A program made the translations under genes and the position numbers. A stretch of DNA of 64,000 nucleotides from an uncultured Clostridia bacterium (lineage in GTDB: Bacteria > Bacillota > Clostridia > Oscillospirales > QAKW01), in contig CALWYZ010000001.1 of the NCBI GenBank assembly GCA_944385895.1, positions 104,879 to 168,878 of the forward strand, read 5' to 3'. Below, one piece after another: positions 44,901 through 53,807 of the stretch. How positions within the stretch are numbered: the first letter of the stretch is position 1; every line of letters starts with the position of its first letter. Under the pieces are notes generated by a model. That model worked only from the letters and a program-made list of their open reading frames with translations, was not told the DNA's origin and made no database searches.

Positions 44901-45510
44901 ATACTTCAAAGTCGGTGTTTTTGCAGCAGTGGTCAATAAAATCTTGGGGATATGGCTCGTTTTCAAGAAAATTGCATCCGTATAGCAGAGCGCCAAACAG
45001 AGTGCGGTCGTCTTTGCCTTTTGCAAAATACGATATAACAGCATCAATGCTGCAATCCGACTCCGCGCGCCGGTAAAGATCTTCCACAAAGTCGTCTGTA
45101 AATTCCGAACGCATAAGTTCCAGCTGTGATTCCTCGGCGACAGTAAACTGGGGATCTATGTCAAGCTTTTCAAAATTTCTGCGTATCAGATCAAAGCATG
45201 CCGAGTGTATTGTGCATATCTTGGCAGCAGGCAAAAGCGCTATCTGACGCTTTATATATGCGGTATTAGGATCACATTTCAGCCTATCTTTAAGCTTTTT
45301 GGATATTCTTCTTCGCATTTCTGACGCGGCGGCGTTGGTAAAGGTCAGTATTAAAAGCCTGTCGGCATCGCATTTTTTTTCCGGATCGCACAGCTTGTTT
45401 ACAACGCGTTCGGAAAGAACTGCTGTCTTTCCTGCTCCCGCGGCGGCGCTTACAGTAAGGCTGTCTCCGCTGAGTTTGACGGCTCTGTTTTGTTCGGGAG
45501 TGAACTTCAT
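41989..45510 (-). CDS. addA: ATP-dependent helicase/nuclease AddA
   Basis: The helicase-nuclease subunit of the RecBCD-like AddAB complex, which resects double-strand breaks for RecA loading. The 1173-residue protein starts with the UvrD-type Q motif and Walker A (SAAAGAGKTA, 21-30). It has the DEFQD helicase motif (IIVDEFQDCSKIQD), LSIHRSKGLEFPVVFL and VALTRAKQHL, and ends with a RecB nuclease domain (VIVDYKTDA, about 1130). Its ATG overlaps the addB stop by 4 bases. Confidence 0.95.
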   Translation of the reverse strand: MKFTPEQNRAVKLSGDSLTVSAAAGAGKTAVLSERVVNKLCDPEKKCDADRLLILTFTNAAASEMRRRISKKLKDRLKCDPNTAYIKRQIALLPAAKICTIHSACFDLIRRNFEKLDIDPQFTVAEESQLELMRSEFTDDFVEDLYRRAESDCSIDAVISYFAKGKDDRTLFGALLYGCNFLENEPYPQDFIDHCCKNTDFEVFDMLADDFIHVYITETIKEIMDRYDSICEKARDAGFEKLVSFYQNERDNTEAFLNCLNTYDYDKAVAQAANMQFKNHPTRPKDVDASEWDAFKEARNELKSRMLEILSDFFYGDKKTVVTDRTAELKIIETYLNLCLELNNNLANERRRLNILSFNDSEKYALSLLIKSHTGNDIVKTPLAIELSEFYNEIIVDEFQDCSKIQDYIFRALSKNERNIFTVGDIKQSIYRFRNAYPQIFIQRQENAHDPVSDRLTAPSRLSLNQNFRSHPKILDFVNRVFDTLMTTQRGDIDYTASHRLSDGGLYKDIDSASVNICLIADNDKRSSTAISRLESEAQIVTQKIKAIVGNLKIYDTDTKTERTVSYGDIAILMRAPATTGSVFEKTLEAAGIECVNNNPSEKYLDTLPVRDMLAYLQAIDNPYNDIPLITLMYSDYFGFTVNELGRIRAQNKGMLFYDAVKNYAKKDKKTADFVTTLENYREKSTVTDVFGLINMIYEQSGILLRVLSEPGGEEARANLILLSDFAAKFESLRYRGLFAFINYLLNLIEKDQTLPAAKLRRSDSCVNILSIHRSKGLEFPVVFLVCTGNDIMTKVTGDILLDSQLGAGAYIRDNKTHRDFSSICRTAIKEKIKADELNEYIRLLYVALTRAKQHLFITSAMTAADAEKAIINADRADGNPSNYDIFSKASFFRWILYAVINTDSANPLRAFAGIDVRKTGDSLFDVKIIPADIEKQEQNSKKTYVGSDILFTQQYIRQMTSREYPHIKSTLIPAKLSVSEIKNIKNEHESSFKSHPRPRFLQNGITGTDRGNATHRFLQFCDFKVISDMQSLEKEINRLIEQQFISKRDGTLIEKEKILAFLTSDKMRYLNSLDTCSKEQRFLFSVSANRILDTDSTENVIVQGVIDCWYTDTDGRAVIVDYKTDAVSNAGELAKRYAIQLELYAMAIYKLKGITTAHKYIYSFALSEFIEV

Positions 45511-48500
45511 GATACACCCTCCTTTTCAAGAAAATCTTCCGGTATGTCCTCAAGCTTTCTTGCACATTCCGGTTTGCGGCTTATTTTGCAAATGTCATGG
45601 TAGTCGCAATAGCGGCAAGAATCTGATTTAGAGTCGATGATAGGGGATATATCCACATCTCCATTCATTATCCGGCTGCCTGTCTGGAAGATTTTGTGCT
45701 GAGTGTATTCTATCAGCCTGTTGATGCTGTCCTGGCTTACAAGCCTGTCTTTTTTTATGCTTTTAAGAGAAGCTATATCGCTTCCCAGCCTGAAATTTAA
45801 AGCGGCCTCTTTGCTGAAAATTCCGTCGCGTTTGTAAAACATGTCCGTTTTTTCTTCATAGCTTGTCTGATCCATTCCGTTTTTGTCGGAATAATCGATA
45901 ACAGGCACTCCCACTTTAAGATAATACATTGCTGCGATGTTTACATTTTTAAACTTGCTCTTCACCGCTGCGGCGTAAATGGGAAGCTGCATAGACAGAC
46001 CATTGTATATTTTTTTAAGAGAAAATTCCTGATCTCCGCTTTTATAATCGATTATTTTTGCAAAATCCTCACCGTTTTTGTTAAGCATATCCACTCGGTC
46101 GATACTGCCGGTAAGAGTCAGTGTACAGCCGTCTTTGAGCCGTGTGGGCTGAGTGTATTGAGATATATCAATTTCAAAGTCAAACGGTTCAAATTCGGAA
46201 CTGTGTATTTCCTTGACAACATTCAGGGCAGCGCTGTTCAGGGCCTTTTTTGCCTGTAAGAACAGCCAGTCAAAGCGTTTGGAATTTCCTTTGCAGTCAG
46301 AAAGCACATCATTGTAATAAGCATCTGATATTTCATTTATATAGTTTTCTATATTGCCGTTTAAGTCATATTTGCCGGAAAGCAGGCTTTCAAGTCCGCT
46401 GTGGATAAAAGAACCGATGTTTGCCGGATTCATTTCAACGGGTTGATTTTTGTGTGCCTTAAGACCTCTGTGCACAAAAAACTTGAACGGACACTCTATG
46501 TATTCTTCGATTCCCGAAAAGCTGAGCTTCAAATCCTTTGAATACAGACCGTATACTATATCGTCACATAACCGGTCTCTGTCGTTTTTTTGCAGCGGCG
46601 TAATGCCTCCTGCTTTGTAGACAGCTTCTGTCAAGCGCCGGTTTGATGTTGCCGCTGCATAATCACTGATAGCGGATATGCTTACAAGATGAAATTGCGG
46701 ATCAAGGCTTTCATATGTCAGCTCGTCAATACCCGTAACCCTTTCGATATTTTCAAGAAATTCCGATTTTAAAATCGGCTCACCCGTTGTTTCAAAAGCA
46801 GAGTATGACAAAACAAGCTCTTGTGAAGCGGACATAATAGCGCTGTAAAAATTGAATTTTTCCCTTGCCGCGCTTTGTATAAAATCCAAAGAGGTGGTTA
46901 TTCCGTGTCTGCTGAGCAGACGCTTGTCCGCATCGGTTATAAGCTCCGAGTCGGATTGTGATTTCGGCATAAGCCCGTCGTTAAGTCCGCATATATATAC
47001 GCATTTCATGTTTTCGGTGCGCACTCTTCCAATACCTGAAAAAATGACCTCGTCTGTGCAGGCAGGCCTGGAAGAAACGGTAATGCTGCGGGCGCAGGTC
47101 TTGATAATATTATAAAATTTCTTTATGTCTGTTTTTTCATTCTGAAATATCGAGTCTATACTGTCAAGCATATCAATGAAAATTTCATATACGCGAAAGT
47201 ATTCCTCCCCCAGATGCATATCGCCTGTACTTTCAAAATATGCTGCGCGCTGATCCAGACGCCGGCTTATTTCAAGCTCGTCAAACAGTGTGCACACAGC
47301 CGTAAGCATATCCCGGCAGCCGGCTGAATTTTTAAGTCTGTCGCAAAAAGTTTTTAGCGGCAAAACCGTTTTATCTTTCAGTTTGTTGATGTAGTCAAGT
47401 CTTTGAGTATCCTCTTGACTTTTTTCAAGTCCAAACGGACTTCTGGACCAGCTCTGTTCAAACCAGCCTTTGCCTTTTATTTTCCACATTCGCACATAGT
47501 TTTCCAAAATGCTTATGTCGTCAAAGGACAGCCCGGCAAGACCCGTTTTTAAGAAAGAAAAAACATTTTCATATGTAAATCCCTCATATGCCGTTTCAAT
47601 AGCGCTGAGCACCATTGCAGTCAGCGGCATTGCAAGCAGGCTTTTTTTCGTATCGGTAAATACTGCCACTCCGTGCTTTGCAAATACAGAGCTTGCAAGC
47701 ATGCCCATGCTTTCACTATCTGTTGACAATACGGCGATATCGCGGAATCGGTATTTTCCGCATAGCACATCGTTTTTGATTTTGCAGGCTATAAAATTCA
47801 GCTCCTCGCCATGATTTTTGGCCGCGTATACCACAAGCCCTTCTTTGGCAGTGAATTCTGGAGCATTGTAAGCGTTCCAGTATTTTTCCATAAAACGCTG
47901 TGAATCTGTTTGGAGCCTGTAAGGTATGTCTGATGCCTTAGAAAATACATATGGTATTTTTGTCTTTTTGCAAATAGAGGATATTTTTCGGGCTTCTTCT
48001 GTAACGGTTACAAAAAGATCGTCTTCAAGGTCAGTTGTAAACGCAAAATAGCAGCCGGCGGACTGTAGTATTATCTGCTCTATAAAGTTGAGTTGCTGTT
48101 TGGTAAAGCCGTAAAAGCTGTCAAACATAAATACCGAATCGGCAAACAGCTCAGATTGCTCCAAAAGCTCAGACGCTGTTGTCAAATCATCTCCCGGAGC
48201 TTTGTATTCATCGTCCCAGAGCCGTTTATATTCATTGTAAATAAGAAAAAGATCACGATATTTTGCAATAAACGAGTCGGATATCTCTTCTTTTGGGATA
48301 GCCTCTATAAGCGGCATGCTTATACGGCATGTGTCAAATTCGGCAAAAGCGGTTTTCAGCTTAGTGATAAACCCGTCTGTGCCGGCAACTCTTTTATAGT
48401 AAGTCAAACTATCATATACATTCATTATGCTGCGGTATAGGGCAGCTGCGCTCATGGCGCTGTCAGGCATTTTTTTTGCAGTACCCCCAAGTGCTCTCAT

Positions 48501-48701
48501 TATGGTGTTGGAAAGACGTGAAAAGCTCTGCACTTCTATGTTCTCTGCGCCTTTTTCGCTAAAATCGTATTCACGTGATATTGACAGCTGTTCGGGCACA
48601 ACAAAAAATACTCGTATGCCTTGTTTGGAAAGCCGTCGGGCTTGCTGCTCAAGATTATATGTTTTTCCTGTGCCTGCGCGTCCGTAGTATATAGTTACCA
48701 T
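45507..48701 (-). CDS. addB: ATP-dependent helicase/deoxyribonuclease AddB
   Basis: Partner of AddA in break resection, carrying an inactivated-helicase fold and a second RecB-like nuclease. The 1064-residue protein has the P-loop GRAGTGKT (7-14), the nuclease motif KIIDYKSGDQ (about 905) and a C-terminal iron-sulfur staple including CRYCDYHDIC (the fourth cysteine lies further upstream, at CPFKFF). Length is somewhat under the typical 1150. It starts directly after the HAD phosphatase stop and overlaps addA. Confidence 0.93.
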   Translation of the reverse strand: MVTIYYGRAGTGKTYNLEQQARRLSKQGIRVFFVVPEQLSISREYDFSEKGAENIEVQSFSRLSNTIMRALGGTAKKMPDSAMSAAALYRSIMNVYDSLTYYKRVAGTDGFITKLKTAFAEFDTCRISMPLIEAIPKEEISDSFIAKYRDLFLIYNEYKRLWDDEYKAPGDDLTTASELLEQSELFADSVFMFDSFYGFTKQQLNFIEQIILQSAGCYFAFTTDLEDDLFVTVTEEARKISSICKKTKIPYVFSKASDIPYRLQTDSQRFMEKYWNAYNAPEFTAKEGLVVYAAKNHGEELNFIACKIKNDVLCGKYRFRDIAVLSTDSESMGMLASSVFAKHGVAVFTDTKKSLLAMPLTAMVLSAIETAYEGFTYENVFSFLKTGLAGLSFDDISILENYVRMWKIKGKGWFEQSWSRSPFGLEKSQEDTQRLDYINKLKDKTVLPLKTFCDRLKNSAGCRDMLTAVCTLFDELEISRRLDQRAAYFESTGDMHLGEEYFRVYEIFIDMLDSIDSIFQNEKTDIKKFYNIIKTCARSITVSSRPACTDEVIFSGIGRVRTENMKCVYICGLNDGLMPKSQSDSELITDADKRLLSRHGITTSLDFIQSAAREKFNFYSAIMSASQELVLSYSAFETTGEPILKSEFLENIERVTGIDELTYESLDPQFHLVSISAISDYAAATSNRRLTEAVYKAGGITPLQKNDRDRLCDDIVYGLYSKDLKLSFSGIEEYIECPFKFFVHRGLKAHKNQPVEMNPANIGSFIHSGLESLLSGKYDLNGNIENYINEISDAYYNDVLSDCKGNSKRFDWLFLQAKKALNSAALNVVKEIHSSEFEPFDFEIDISQYTQPTRLKDGCTLTLTGSIDRVDMLNKNGEDFAKIIDYKSGDQEFSLKKIYNGLSMQLPIYAAAVKSKFKNVNIAAMYYLKVGVPVIDYSDKNGMDQTSYEEKTDMFYKRDGIFSKEAALNFRLGSDIASLKSIKKDRLVSQDSINRLIEYTQHKIFQTGSRIMNGDVDISPIIDSKSDSCRYCDYHDICKISRKPECARKLEDIPEDFLEKEGVS

Positions 48702-49409
48702 TTATTTTTCACCGCCGTTTTTAAAATGCCTTTCCAGAATTTTTGGCAGGTCTGACAGCCTGGATATTTGATAATCCGGAATTATTCCCGACAGGTTTTC
48801 TGCATTTTGTGGGTTATACCGGCAAGTGGTAATGCCGGCGTTTATGCCGCCCAGTATGTCTGAGGACGGACTGTCCCCGACGATTATGGCATCTTTCGGG
48901 TCAAAATTTGTTATATGCTCGGCACAGTAGATAAAAAATTCTTTGGAAGGCTTGTTTTTGCCTATTTTATCAGAGATAAAAATATCTTTAAAGTATTTTG
49001 CGATTTTTGCGGCGGCAATTCGCCCGTCCTGAACGTGCGCCGTGCCGTTTGATATTATGTACAGATCATATTTTTTATACAGATGTTTTAAAAGCGGTAA
49101 GGCGCCTTCAACAAAATAGCACTGTCTTGAAAGCGACTGCTCATAGAGCGTTTTAGTCTTGAGCGAATCGCGGCATATTCCTATTTGATTGAAAAATTCT
49201 TCAAACCTGTTTGTCAGTACCTGCTGGCGTGTAAGTTCGCCCCGCTCCAGCTTTTTCCACATGCTGTCATTGATTTTACTGTAAAGTGTTATGTTCTGCT
49301 CAGTCACAGGAACATCTAAAGCTTTGAGTGTTTGAGTAAGCGCCGCTTTTTCGCATTTATGAAAGTCAAGAATGGTATCGTCAAGATCAAAAAGAACTAT
49401 TTTAGACAT
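48702..49409 (-). CDS. HAD phosphatase, YjjG-like noncanonical nucleotidase
   Basis: A 235-residue HAD hydrolase with motif I LFDLDDTILDF (Asp8 nucleophile and Asp10), a helical cap (about 17-95), motif II ISNGT, motif III lysine in KIGKNKPSKE and motif IV IIVGDSPSSDILGG. YjjG proteins dephosphorylate noncanonical pyrimidine nucleotides and keep them out of DNA, fitting its location directly upstream of addBA. The assignment within HAD families is by overall resemblance. A clear AGGAG site precedes the ATG. Confidence 0.87.
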   Translation of the reverse strand: MSKIVLFDLDDTILDFHKCEKAALTQTLKALDVPVTEQNITLYSKINDSMWKKLERGELTRQQVLTNRFEEFFNQIGICRDSLKTKTLYEQSLSRQCYFVEGALPLLKHLYKKYDLYIISNGTAHVQDGRIAAAKIAKYFKDIFISDKIGKNKPSKEFFIYCAEHITNFDPKDAIIVGDSPSSDILGGINAGITTCRYNPQNAENLSGIIPDYQISRLSDLPKILERHFKNGGEK

Positions 49410-49423
49410 AATCGGCTCCTGTT

Positions 49424-49463
49424 AAAAAATTACGGCATGCGGATCAAAAATTTCCGCATACCG
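49424..49463 (-). terminator. Terminator between the DUF1858 gene and the HAD-addBA operon
   Basis: Minus-strand CGGTATGCGGA (49463-49453) pairs with TCCGCATGCCG (49443-49433) across a 9-base loop and is followed by TAATTTTTT. Confidence 0.85.
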
Positions 49464-49478
49464 TTGTGTGTATTGTAA

Positions 49479-49670
49479 TTAAGCGATTGCCTCGTTTATA
49501 CGCTCAATAAGCGCATCGCAGTCCTCTCCGTGAACGGCGCATGCCTGTTCAATAGTTTCGCCTCTGGCAGAGGGACAACCCAGGCAGTGCATTCCTATTT
49601 CAAGGAAAAACTCAGCAGTTTCAGGATATTTATCAAGAACATCGCCTATTACAGAATCTTTTGTAATCAT
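49479..49670 (-). CDS. DUF1858 domain protein (redox-disulfide type)
   Basis: A 63-residue protein consisting only of a DUF1858 domain. ITKDSVIGDVLDKYPETAEFFLEIGMHCLGCPSARG contains the CxxC pair (about Cys29 and Cys32) typical of the hybrid-cluster-associated family, and a third Cys lies in EQACAVHGEDC. It probably has a redox or metal-site role, but no hybrid cluster protein is nearby. It is transcribed divergently from the FemAB-like gene and ends in its own terminator. Confidence 0.85.
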   Translation of the reverse strand: MITKDSVIGDVLDKYPETAEFFLEIGMHCLGCPSARGETIEQACAVHGEDCDALIERINEAIA

Positions 49671-49702
49671 TTTCGATACATCCTTTCTAAGTTTATATTT
49701 AT

Positions 49703-49767
49703 AGTATACACTATTTTATCTGAAAATCAAATACTTTATTTACAAACACGTGTTTTTTGGTTATAAT
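49703..49767. promoter_or_regulatory. Divergent promoters of the DUF1858 and FemAB genes, with a palindrome
   Basis: Plus strand: TTTACA (49739-49744) and TATAAT (49762-49767), 17-base spacer. Minus strand: TTGATT (49730-49725) and TATACT (49708-49703), 16-base spacer. A perfect 12-base palindrome, AAACACGTGTTT (49744-49755), sits between the plus-strand -35 and -10 and is a candidate repressor site. Confidence 0.6.
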
Positions 49768-49801
49768 AATAATTTAGAAAGCTCATGAGAGGAGAAAAAA
49801 A

Positions 49802-50872
49802 TTGGAGTTTCTGGATTTAAACAATAAGTCTCAGGTACAAGAATACGAGAGCTTTGTAAAAAGCTGTGATAAAGGTCATTTTACCCAGTCGGTAATGTGG
49901 GCAAAGATAAAAACCGACTGGAAGTTTGAGGCGGTGATCGTAAGAGACGACAGCGGAGCAATAGTCGGTACTGTAGGTGTACTTGTCCGGCATGTGCCGG
50001 TTTTCAAGGCGAATATGATGTATTCTCCCAGAGGCCCGGTATGCGACATTCATAATATGTCGGTTATGAAACAGCTTATGGATGGGGTAAATGCTCTTGC
50101 AAAAAAATATCATGCTTATATATTTAAAATTGATCCGGATATAAAAAGTGACGATAAAGAATTTTTGGATATCTGCCGCAGTCTCGGCTTTACTTTGCCG
50201 TCTCAGTCAAAGAATTTTGAAGGAATACAGCCCCGATATGTTTTCAGACTGTATCTTAACGGCAGAAATGAAGAGGAGCTTTTAGCGTCATTTCATCAGA
50301 AAACACGGTATAATATCAGGGTCGCAATTAAAAAAGGCGTTAATGTTAAAATAGAGGATATCTCCAAAGTCGATGATTTTTATAAAATAATGCTCGAGAC
50401 GGGTGTGCGCGATAATTTTGTAATAAGAAATTCTGCATATTTCAAAAGACTTTTGGAGGCGCTCGGTGAGCACGCCAGGCTTTATATGGCGTATCTGAAT
50501 GATATCCCGATAGCTGGCACTATTGCCGTATCCTACGGTAATAAGGTGTGGTATCTTTACGGCGCGTCCAGTGATTCTTACAGAAATGTCATGCCGAATT
50601 ATCTCCTGCAGTTTGAAATGATAAAATGGGCAGTAGAGCAGGGCGCTGAAATATACGATTTCCGCGGTGTGTCCGGAGATATAAGTGAGGACAACCCTTT
50701 ATATGGACTGTACAGATTCAAAAAGGGCTTTAACGGCGAGTTTACCGAGTTTGTCGGAGAAATGAGTGTTATTTACCGCCCGTGTCTTAATCGGTTTTTG
50801 AAGTTTGCCGAAAAGAATTATCGCCATCTGAATATGCTCAGGTTCAAGCTGAAAAACAGAGGTAAAAAATGA
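49802..50872 (+). CDS. FemAB/FemX-like aminoacyl transferase (lipid II:glycine transferase family)
   Basis: A 356-residue protein with two GNAT-like halves. FTQSVMWAKIKTDWKFEAVIV and the later FHQKTRYNIRVAIKKGVNVK, YLYGASSDSYRNVMPNYLLQFEMIKWA and DFRGVSGD match Fem transferases, which add amino acids from aminoacyl-tRNA to lipid II to build peptidoglycan cross-bridges. Initiation at TTG 49802 is supported by AGAGGAG 7 bases upstream and the natural MEFLDL start; no in-frame ATG is near. It overlaps the following racemase-like gene by ATGA. Confidence 0.87.
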   Translation: MEFLDLNNKSQVQEYESFVKSCDKGHFTQSVMWAKIKTDWKFEAVIVRDDSGAIVGTVGVLVRHVPVFKANMMYSPRGPVCDIHNMSVMKQLMDGVNALAKKYHAYIFKIDPDIKSDDKEFLDICRSLGFTLPSQSKNFEGIQPRYVFRLYLNGRNEEELLASFHQKTRYNIRVAIKKGVNVKIEDISKVDDFYKIMLETGVRDNFVIRNSAYFKRLLEALGEHARLYMAYLNDIPIAGTIAVSYGNKVWYLYGASSDSYRNVMPNYLLQFEMIKWAVEQGAEIYDFRGVSGDISEDNPLYGLYRFKKGFNGEFTEFVGEMSVIYRPCLNRFLKFAEKNYRHLNMLRFKLKNRGKK

Positions 50873-51960
50873 CGGAATTTATTATAAATACTAATGATAT
50901 CATCCATAATTACAATGAGATATCAAAGCTTACCGGTGCTCTTGTAATACCAACGCTAAAAGCCGATTGTTACGGTTTGGGTGCACAGCGTGTGTTTGAA
51001 CTTTTGTCAAACTGCTGCGGTGTATCGGTATTTGCTGTTTCAAGGCTTGAAGAGGCGCTGATGCTTGCAGACAGTGCAGCCCAAATACTTTTGCTGTCCT
51101 GTTATCACGATGAGCAGTCAATTAAGAAAGCGGTTGATGCAAATCTTATAATAGCTGTCGATTCGCTGGGTCAGGCAAAAAGGATCGCTGCATATGCAAA
51201 GGAGAAAGGTATTACTGCAAAGGTACAGGTTAAAATAGACACCGGATTTGGCAGATTCGGTTTTATGCCTGAAAATTTTTCTGATATAAAATCCGTGTAT
51301 TTAATGGACGGCATAAAGGTGCGAGGAATATTTTCGCATTTTTCGGCATCTTTTGATAAAAAATCAAATACGACAGATATGCAGCTTGAGAAATTTCTCT
51401 CAGTAACTGATAAATTGCGTGAAAACGGAATACAAACCGGAATAAGGCATATATCCAACTCATGTGCGCTGCTGCGCGGCAGTAAATATCATCTTGATGC
51501 GGTACGCGTCGGCTCTGCACTTTTGGGCAGACTTCCTATGAGTACAGATGTCGACCTTAAGAAAGTAGGTTATCTGCAGGCGCAGATAATAGATATACGC
51601 ACACTGAAAAAAGGTTCTAATATAGGTTACGGCAATGTATTCAAGCTAAAACGAGACACACGTGTTGCCGTTATAGACGCGGGTTCTTCAGACGGTCTGC
51701 TTATCGGCAAAAAATATGACACATTCAGGTTTATAGATATTCTGCGCTACGGTTACGGAGTATTTAAAATGCTGTTTTCCGATAACCGTCTGTGTGTGAC
51801 GATAAACGGCAAAAAAGCAAGAGCGGTCGGAAGAGTGGCTCTTACTCATACAATGATAGATGTCACGGGTATTGACTGCAAGTGCGGGGATAAGGTTATT
51901 ATTGATATTTCTCCGCTGAATGTGCCGGCAAGTGTTGAGAGGAAATATATAAATGTTTGA
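50869..51960 (+). CDS. Alanine racemase-like PLP protein, catalytic Tyr apparently absent
   Basis: A 363-residue fold-type III PLP protein. Lys31 in PTLKADCYGLG is the expected PLP lysine, and VKIDTGFGRFGF and RHISNSCALL are alanine racemase landmarks. Where alanine racemases have the opposite catalytic Tyr (GYADG), this protein has AGSSDG (271-276), so Ser replaces Tyr. The C-terminal GRICMDQ-like motif is altered to GRVALTHTMIDV. A racemase with unusual chemistry, a serine/alanine variant, or a non-catalytic paralogue are all possible. The overlap with the FemAB gene suggests an envelope role. Confidence 0.75.
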   Translation: MTEFIINTNDIIHNYNEISKLTGALVIPTLKADCYGLGAQRVFELLSNCCGVSVFAVSRLEEALMLADSAAQILLLSCYHDEQSIKKAVDANLIIAVDSLGQAKRIAAYAKEKGITAKVQVKIDTGFGRFGFMPENFSDIKSVYLMDGIKVRGIFSHFSASFDKKSNTTDMQLEKFLSVTDKLRENGIQTGIRHISNSCALLRGSKYHLDAVRVGSALLGRLPMSTDVDLKKVGYLQAQIIDIRTLKKGSNIGYGNVFKLKRDTRVAVIDAGSSDGLLIGKKYDTFRFIDILRYGYGVFKMLFSDNRLCVTINGKKARAVGRVALTHTMIDVTGIDCKCGDKVIIDISPLNVPASVERKYINV

Positions 51961-52912
51961 TGCACTTTTATCAAACAAAAAAATGAAAGAGCAGCTGACT
52001 GCGGCTGTAAAGGCTGATATGCCGATGCATGCGTATTTATTTTGCGGAGCTGCTGGCTCTGGGAAAAAAACTGCTGCAGAGCTTTTGGCGTATGAGATAA
52101 TAGGCGCAAGTCGTGAAAAAGTGCTTCGTGGCTGTCATCCGGATGTAGTAACGATACATCCCTTAGAGGGCAAAAAGCTCATTTCCGTAGATCAGATAAG
52201 GGAAATGCGTGCTGATGCGTTTGTCAGACCTAATGAGGGCAGGCGTAAGATATACATAATAGACGGAGTACATCTGATGAATGACGCGGGGCAGAACGCG
52301 CTTCTTACAGTTTTGGAACAGCCTCCGTCTTTTGCTGTTTTCATACTGCTTAGCGAAAGCCGTCAGAAAGTATTGCCGACTGTGATTTCTCGCTGTGCCG
52401 TATATGATATGGAATATGTCGAGCCGTCCTGCGCTGCAGAGTATCTTAAAACGGTTTATCCGAATAAAGATTTAGAACAGCTGAAAACGGCGGTGCGCGC
52501 AGCGGGCGGTAATATCGGACTGGCGAAGTCGTTTCTGGGTTCTGAGGAATTTGAAAAGTATTCTGCCGACTGCGAAAAACTGGTTGTCAGTGCGATGTCA
52601 TCAGGAGAATATACCGCATCACGCATAATCAGCGGCATGTCAAAGGATGAGCTTTGCGGTTTTTTGCCGGTTCTGGCTATATATTTGAGAGATTTGGCGG
52701 TATATTCAGCGATGGGAAATATTGATGATGCTGTTTTTTGTGACAGTATATTGAAAAACAAACAGTTATTTGATAAAATAAATTTGAATTTGATGTATGA
52801 CAGTATCCGCGCATGTGAGTCTGCGATCGGTTTGATAAACGCCAATATCAGTCCTGCTCTTGCGGCGGCGAAGGTTGTCATACTTCTTTGCGGAGGAAAA
52901 AATATTGATTGA
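51953..52912 (+). CDS. holB: DNA polymerase III delta-prime-like clamp-loader subunit
   Basis: A 319-residue AAA+ protein with the N-terminal MHAYLFCGAAGSGKKTAAELLAYE P-loop region, DQIREMRADAFVRPNEGRRKIYIIDG (Walker B region) and LLTVLEQPPSFAVFILLSES, typical of delta-prime. The arginine-finger SRC motif is present in ISRCAVYDMEY. It works in the replicative clamp loader with DnaX. It overlaps the racemase-like gene by 8 bases and ricT by 8 bases; holB followed by a PSP1 protein is a conserved Firmicute pair. Confidence 0.9.
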   Translation: MFDALLSNKKMKEQLTAAVKADMPMHAYLFCGAAGSGKKTAAELLAYEIIGASREKVLRGCHPDVVTIHPLEGKKLISVDQIREMRADAFVRPNEGRRKIYIIDGVHLMNDAGQNALLTVLEQPPSFAVFILLSESRQKVLPTVISRCAVYDMEYVEPSCAAEYLKTVYPNKDLEQLKTAVRAAGGNIGLAKSFLGSEEFEKYSADCEKLVVSAMSSGEYTASRIISGMSKDELCGFLPVLAIYLRDLAVYSAMGNIDDAVFCDSILKNKQLFDKINLNLMYDSIRACESAIGLINANISPALAAAKVVILLCGGKNID

Positions 52913-53777
52913 TATAGTTGGAGTAAGATTTAAAAACGGCGGAAAAATGTACTATTTTGATCCCGGTAAGCTGAAGCTTTCCCAGGGACAATGGTGTATA
53001 GTAGAGACCGCACGGGGCAAGGAATGCGGTGAGGTCATACAGGAAAACCGTCAGGTCAGCGAAAACGAGGTCGTATCTCCTTTAAAGCCGGTTATAAGAA
53101 TTGCCGATTCCGCAGATATAAAAAAAATGCATACGCTCAGACAGAAAGAGGAGCGCGCGTTTGATGTATGTGCGAAAAAGATAGAAAAGCTTAAACTTGA
53201 CATGACAGTTGTTGAGGTAGAGTATACTTTTGATGAGAGTAAAATACTGTTTTATTTTACAGCAGATGGGAGAATAGATTTCAGAGAGCTTGTAAAAGAG
53301 CTGGCGGTCGTTTTCAAAACAAGAATCGAGCTGCGCCAGATAGGCGTTAGAGACGAGTGTAAAATGAAGGGCGGTCTTGGAATGTGCGGACGTCCTTTCT
53401 GCTGTCACAGTTTTATGGGGGATTTTCATCCCGTTTCAATAAAAATGGCAAAGGAGCAGGGGTTGTCTCTTAATCCGGTTAAGATATCCGGTACTTGCGG
53501 AAGGCTTATGTGCTGTCTTAACTATGAGCAGAATGTATATGAGGAGCTCAACCGCAATATGCCAAGGGTCGGAGCGCTTATCAAAACACCGGACGGCAAC
53601 GCAAATGTCACCGAGGTAAATACTCTCAAACAGACAGTACGCGCCACGCTTTGCAGTGCAGACGGAAGTGCCGTAAGCAAAATGTACAGCGCGTCTGAAA
53701 TCAAAGTGCTCAATCCCGGTAAAAACAGTATTTCCAAAGAGGAAATGGAGCAGCTTCTTGAACTTGAGGATAATTGA
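52905..53777 (+). CDS. ricT: RicT (YaaT), PSP1 domain RNase-Y specificity factor
   Basis: RicT works with RicA and RicF and [4Fe-4S] clusters to steer RNase Y mRNA maturation, and is linked to competence and sporulation in Bacillus. The 290-residue protein has the PSP1 domain and the cysteine-rich segments CKMKGGLGMCGRPFCC and CGRLMCCLNYEQ. Translation begins at TTG 52905, 8 bases after GGAGG; the frame upstream of it lies inside holB and is not used. ricA and ricF are not seen nearby. Confidence 0.92.
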   Translation: MIDIVGVRFKNGGKMYYFDPGKLKLSQGQWCIVETARGKECGEVIQENRQVSENEVVSPLKPVIRIADSADIKKMHTLRQKEERAFDVCAKKIEKLKLDMTVVEVEYTFDESKILFYFTADGRIDFRELVKELAVVFKTRIELRQIGVRDECKMKGGLGMCGRPFCCHSFMGDFHPVSIKMAKEQGLSLNPVKISGTCGRLMCCLNYEQNVYEELNRNMPRVGALIKTPDGNANVTEVNTLKQTVRATLCSADGSAVSKMYSASEIKVLNPGKNSISKEEMEQLLELEDN

Positions 53778-53807
53778 TATTTATTTTTAAACAGATATAA
53801 AAAACTC

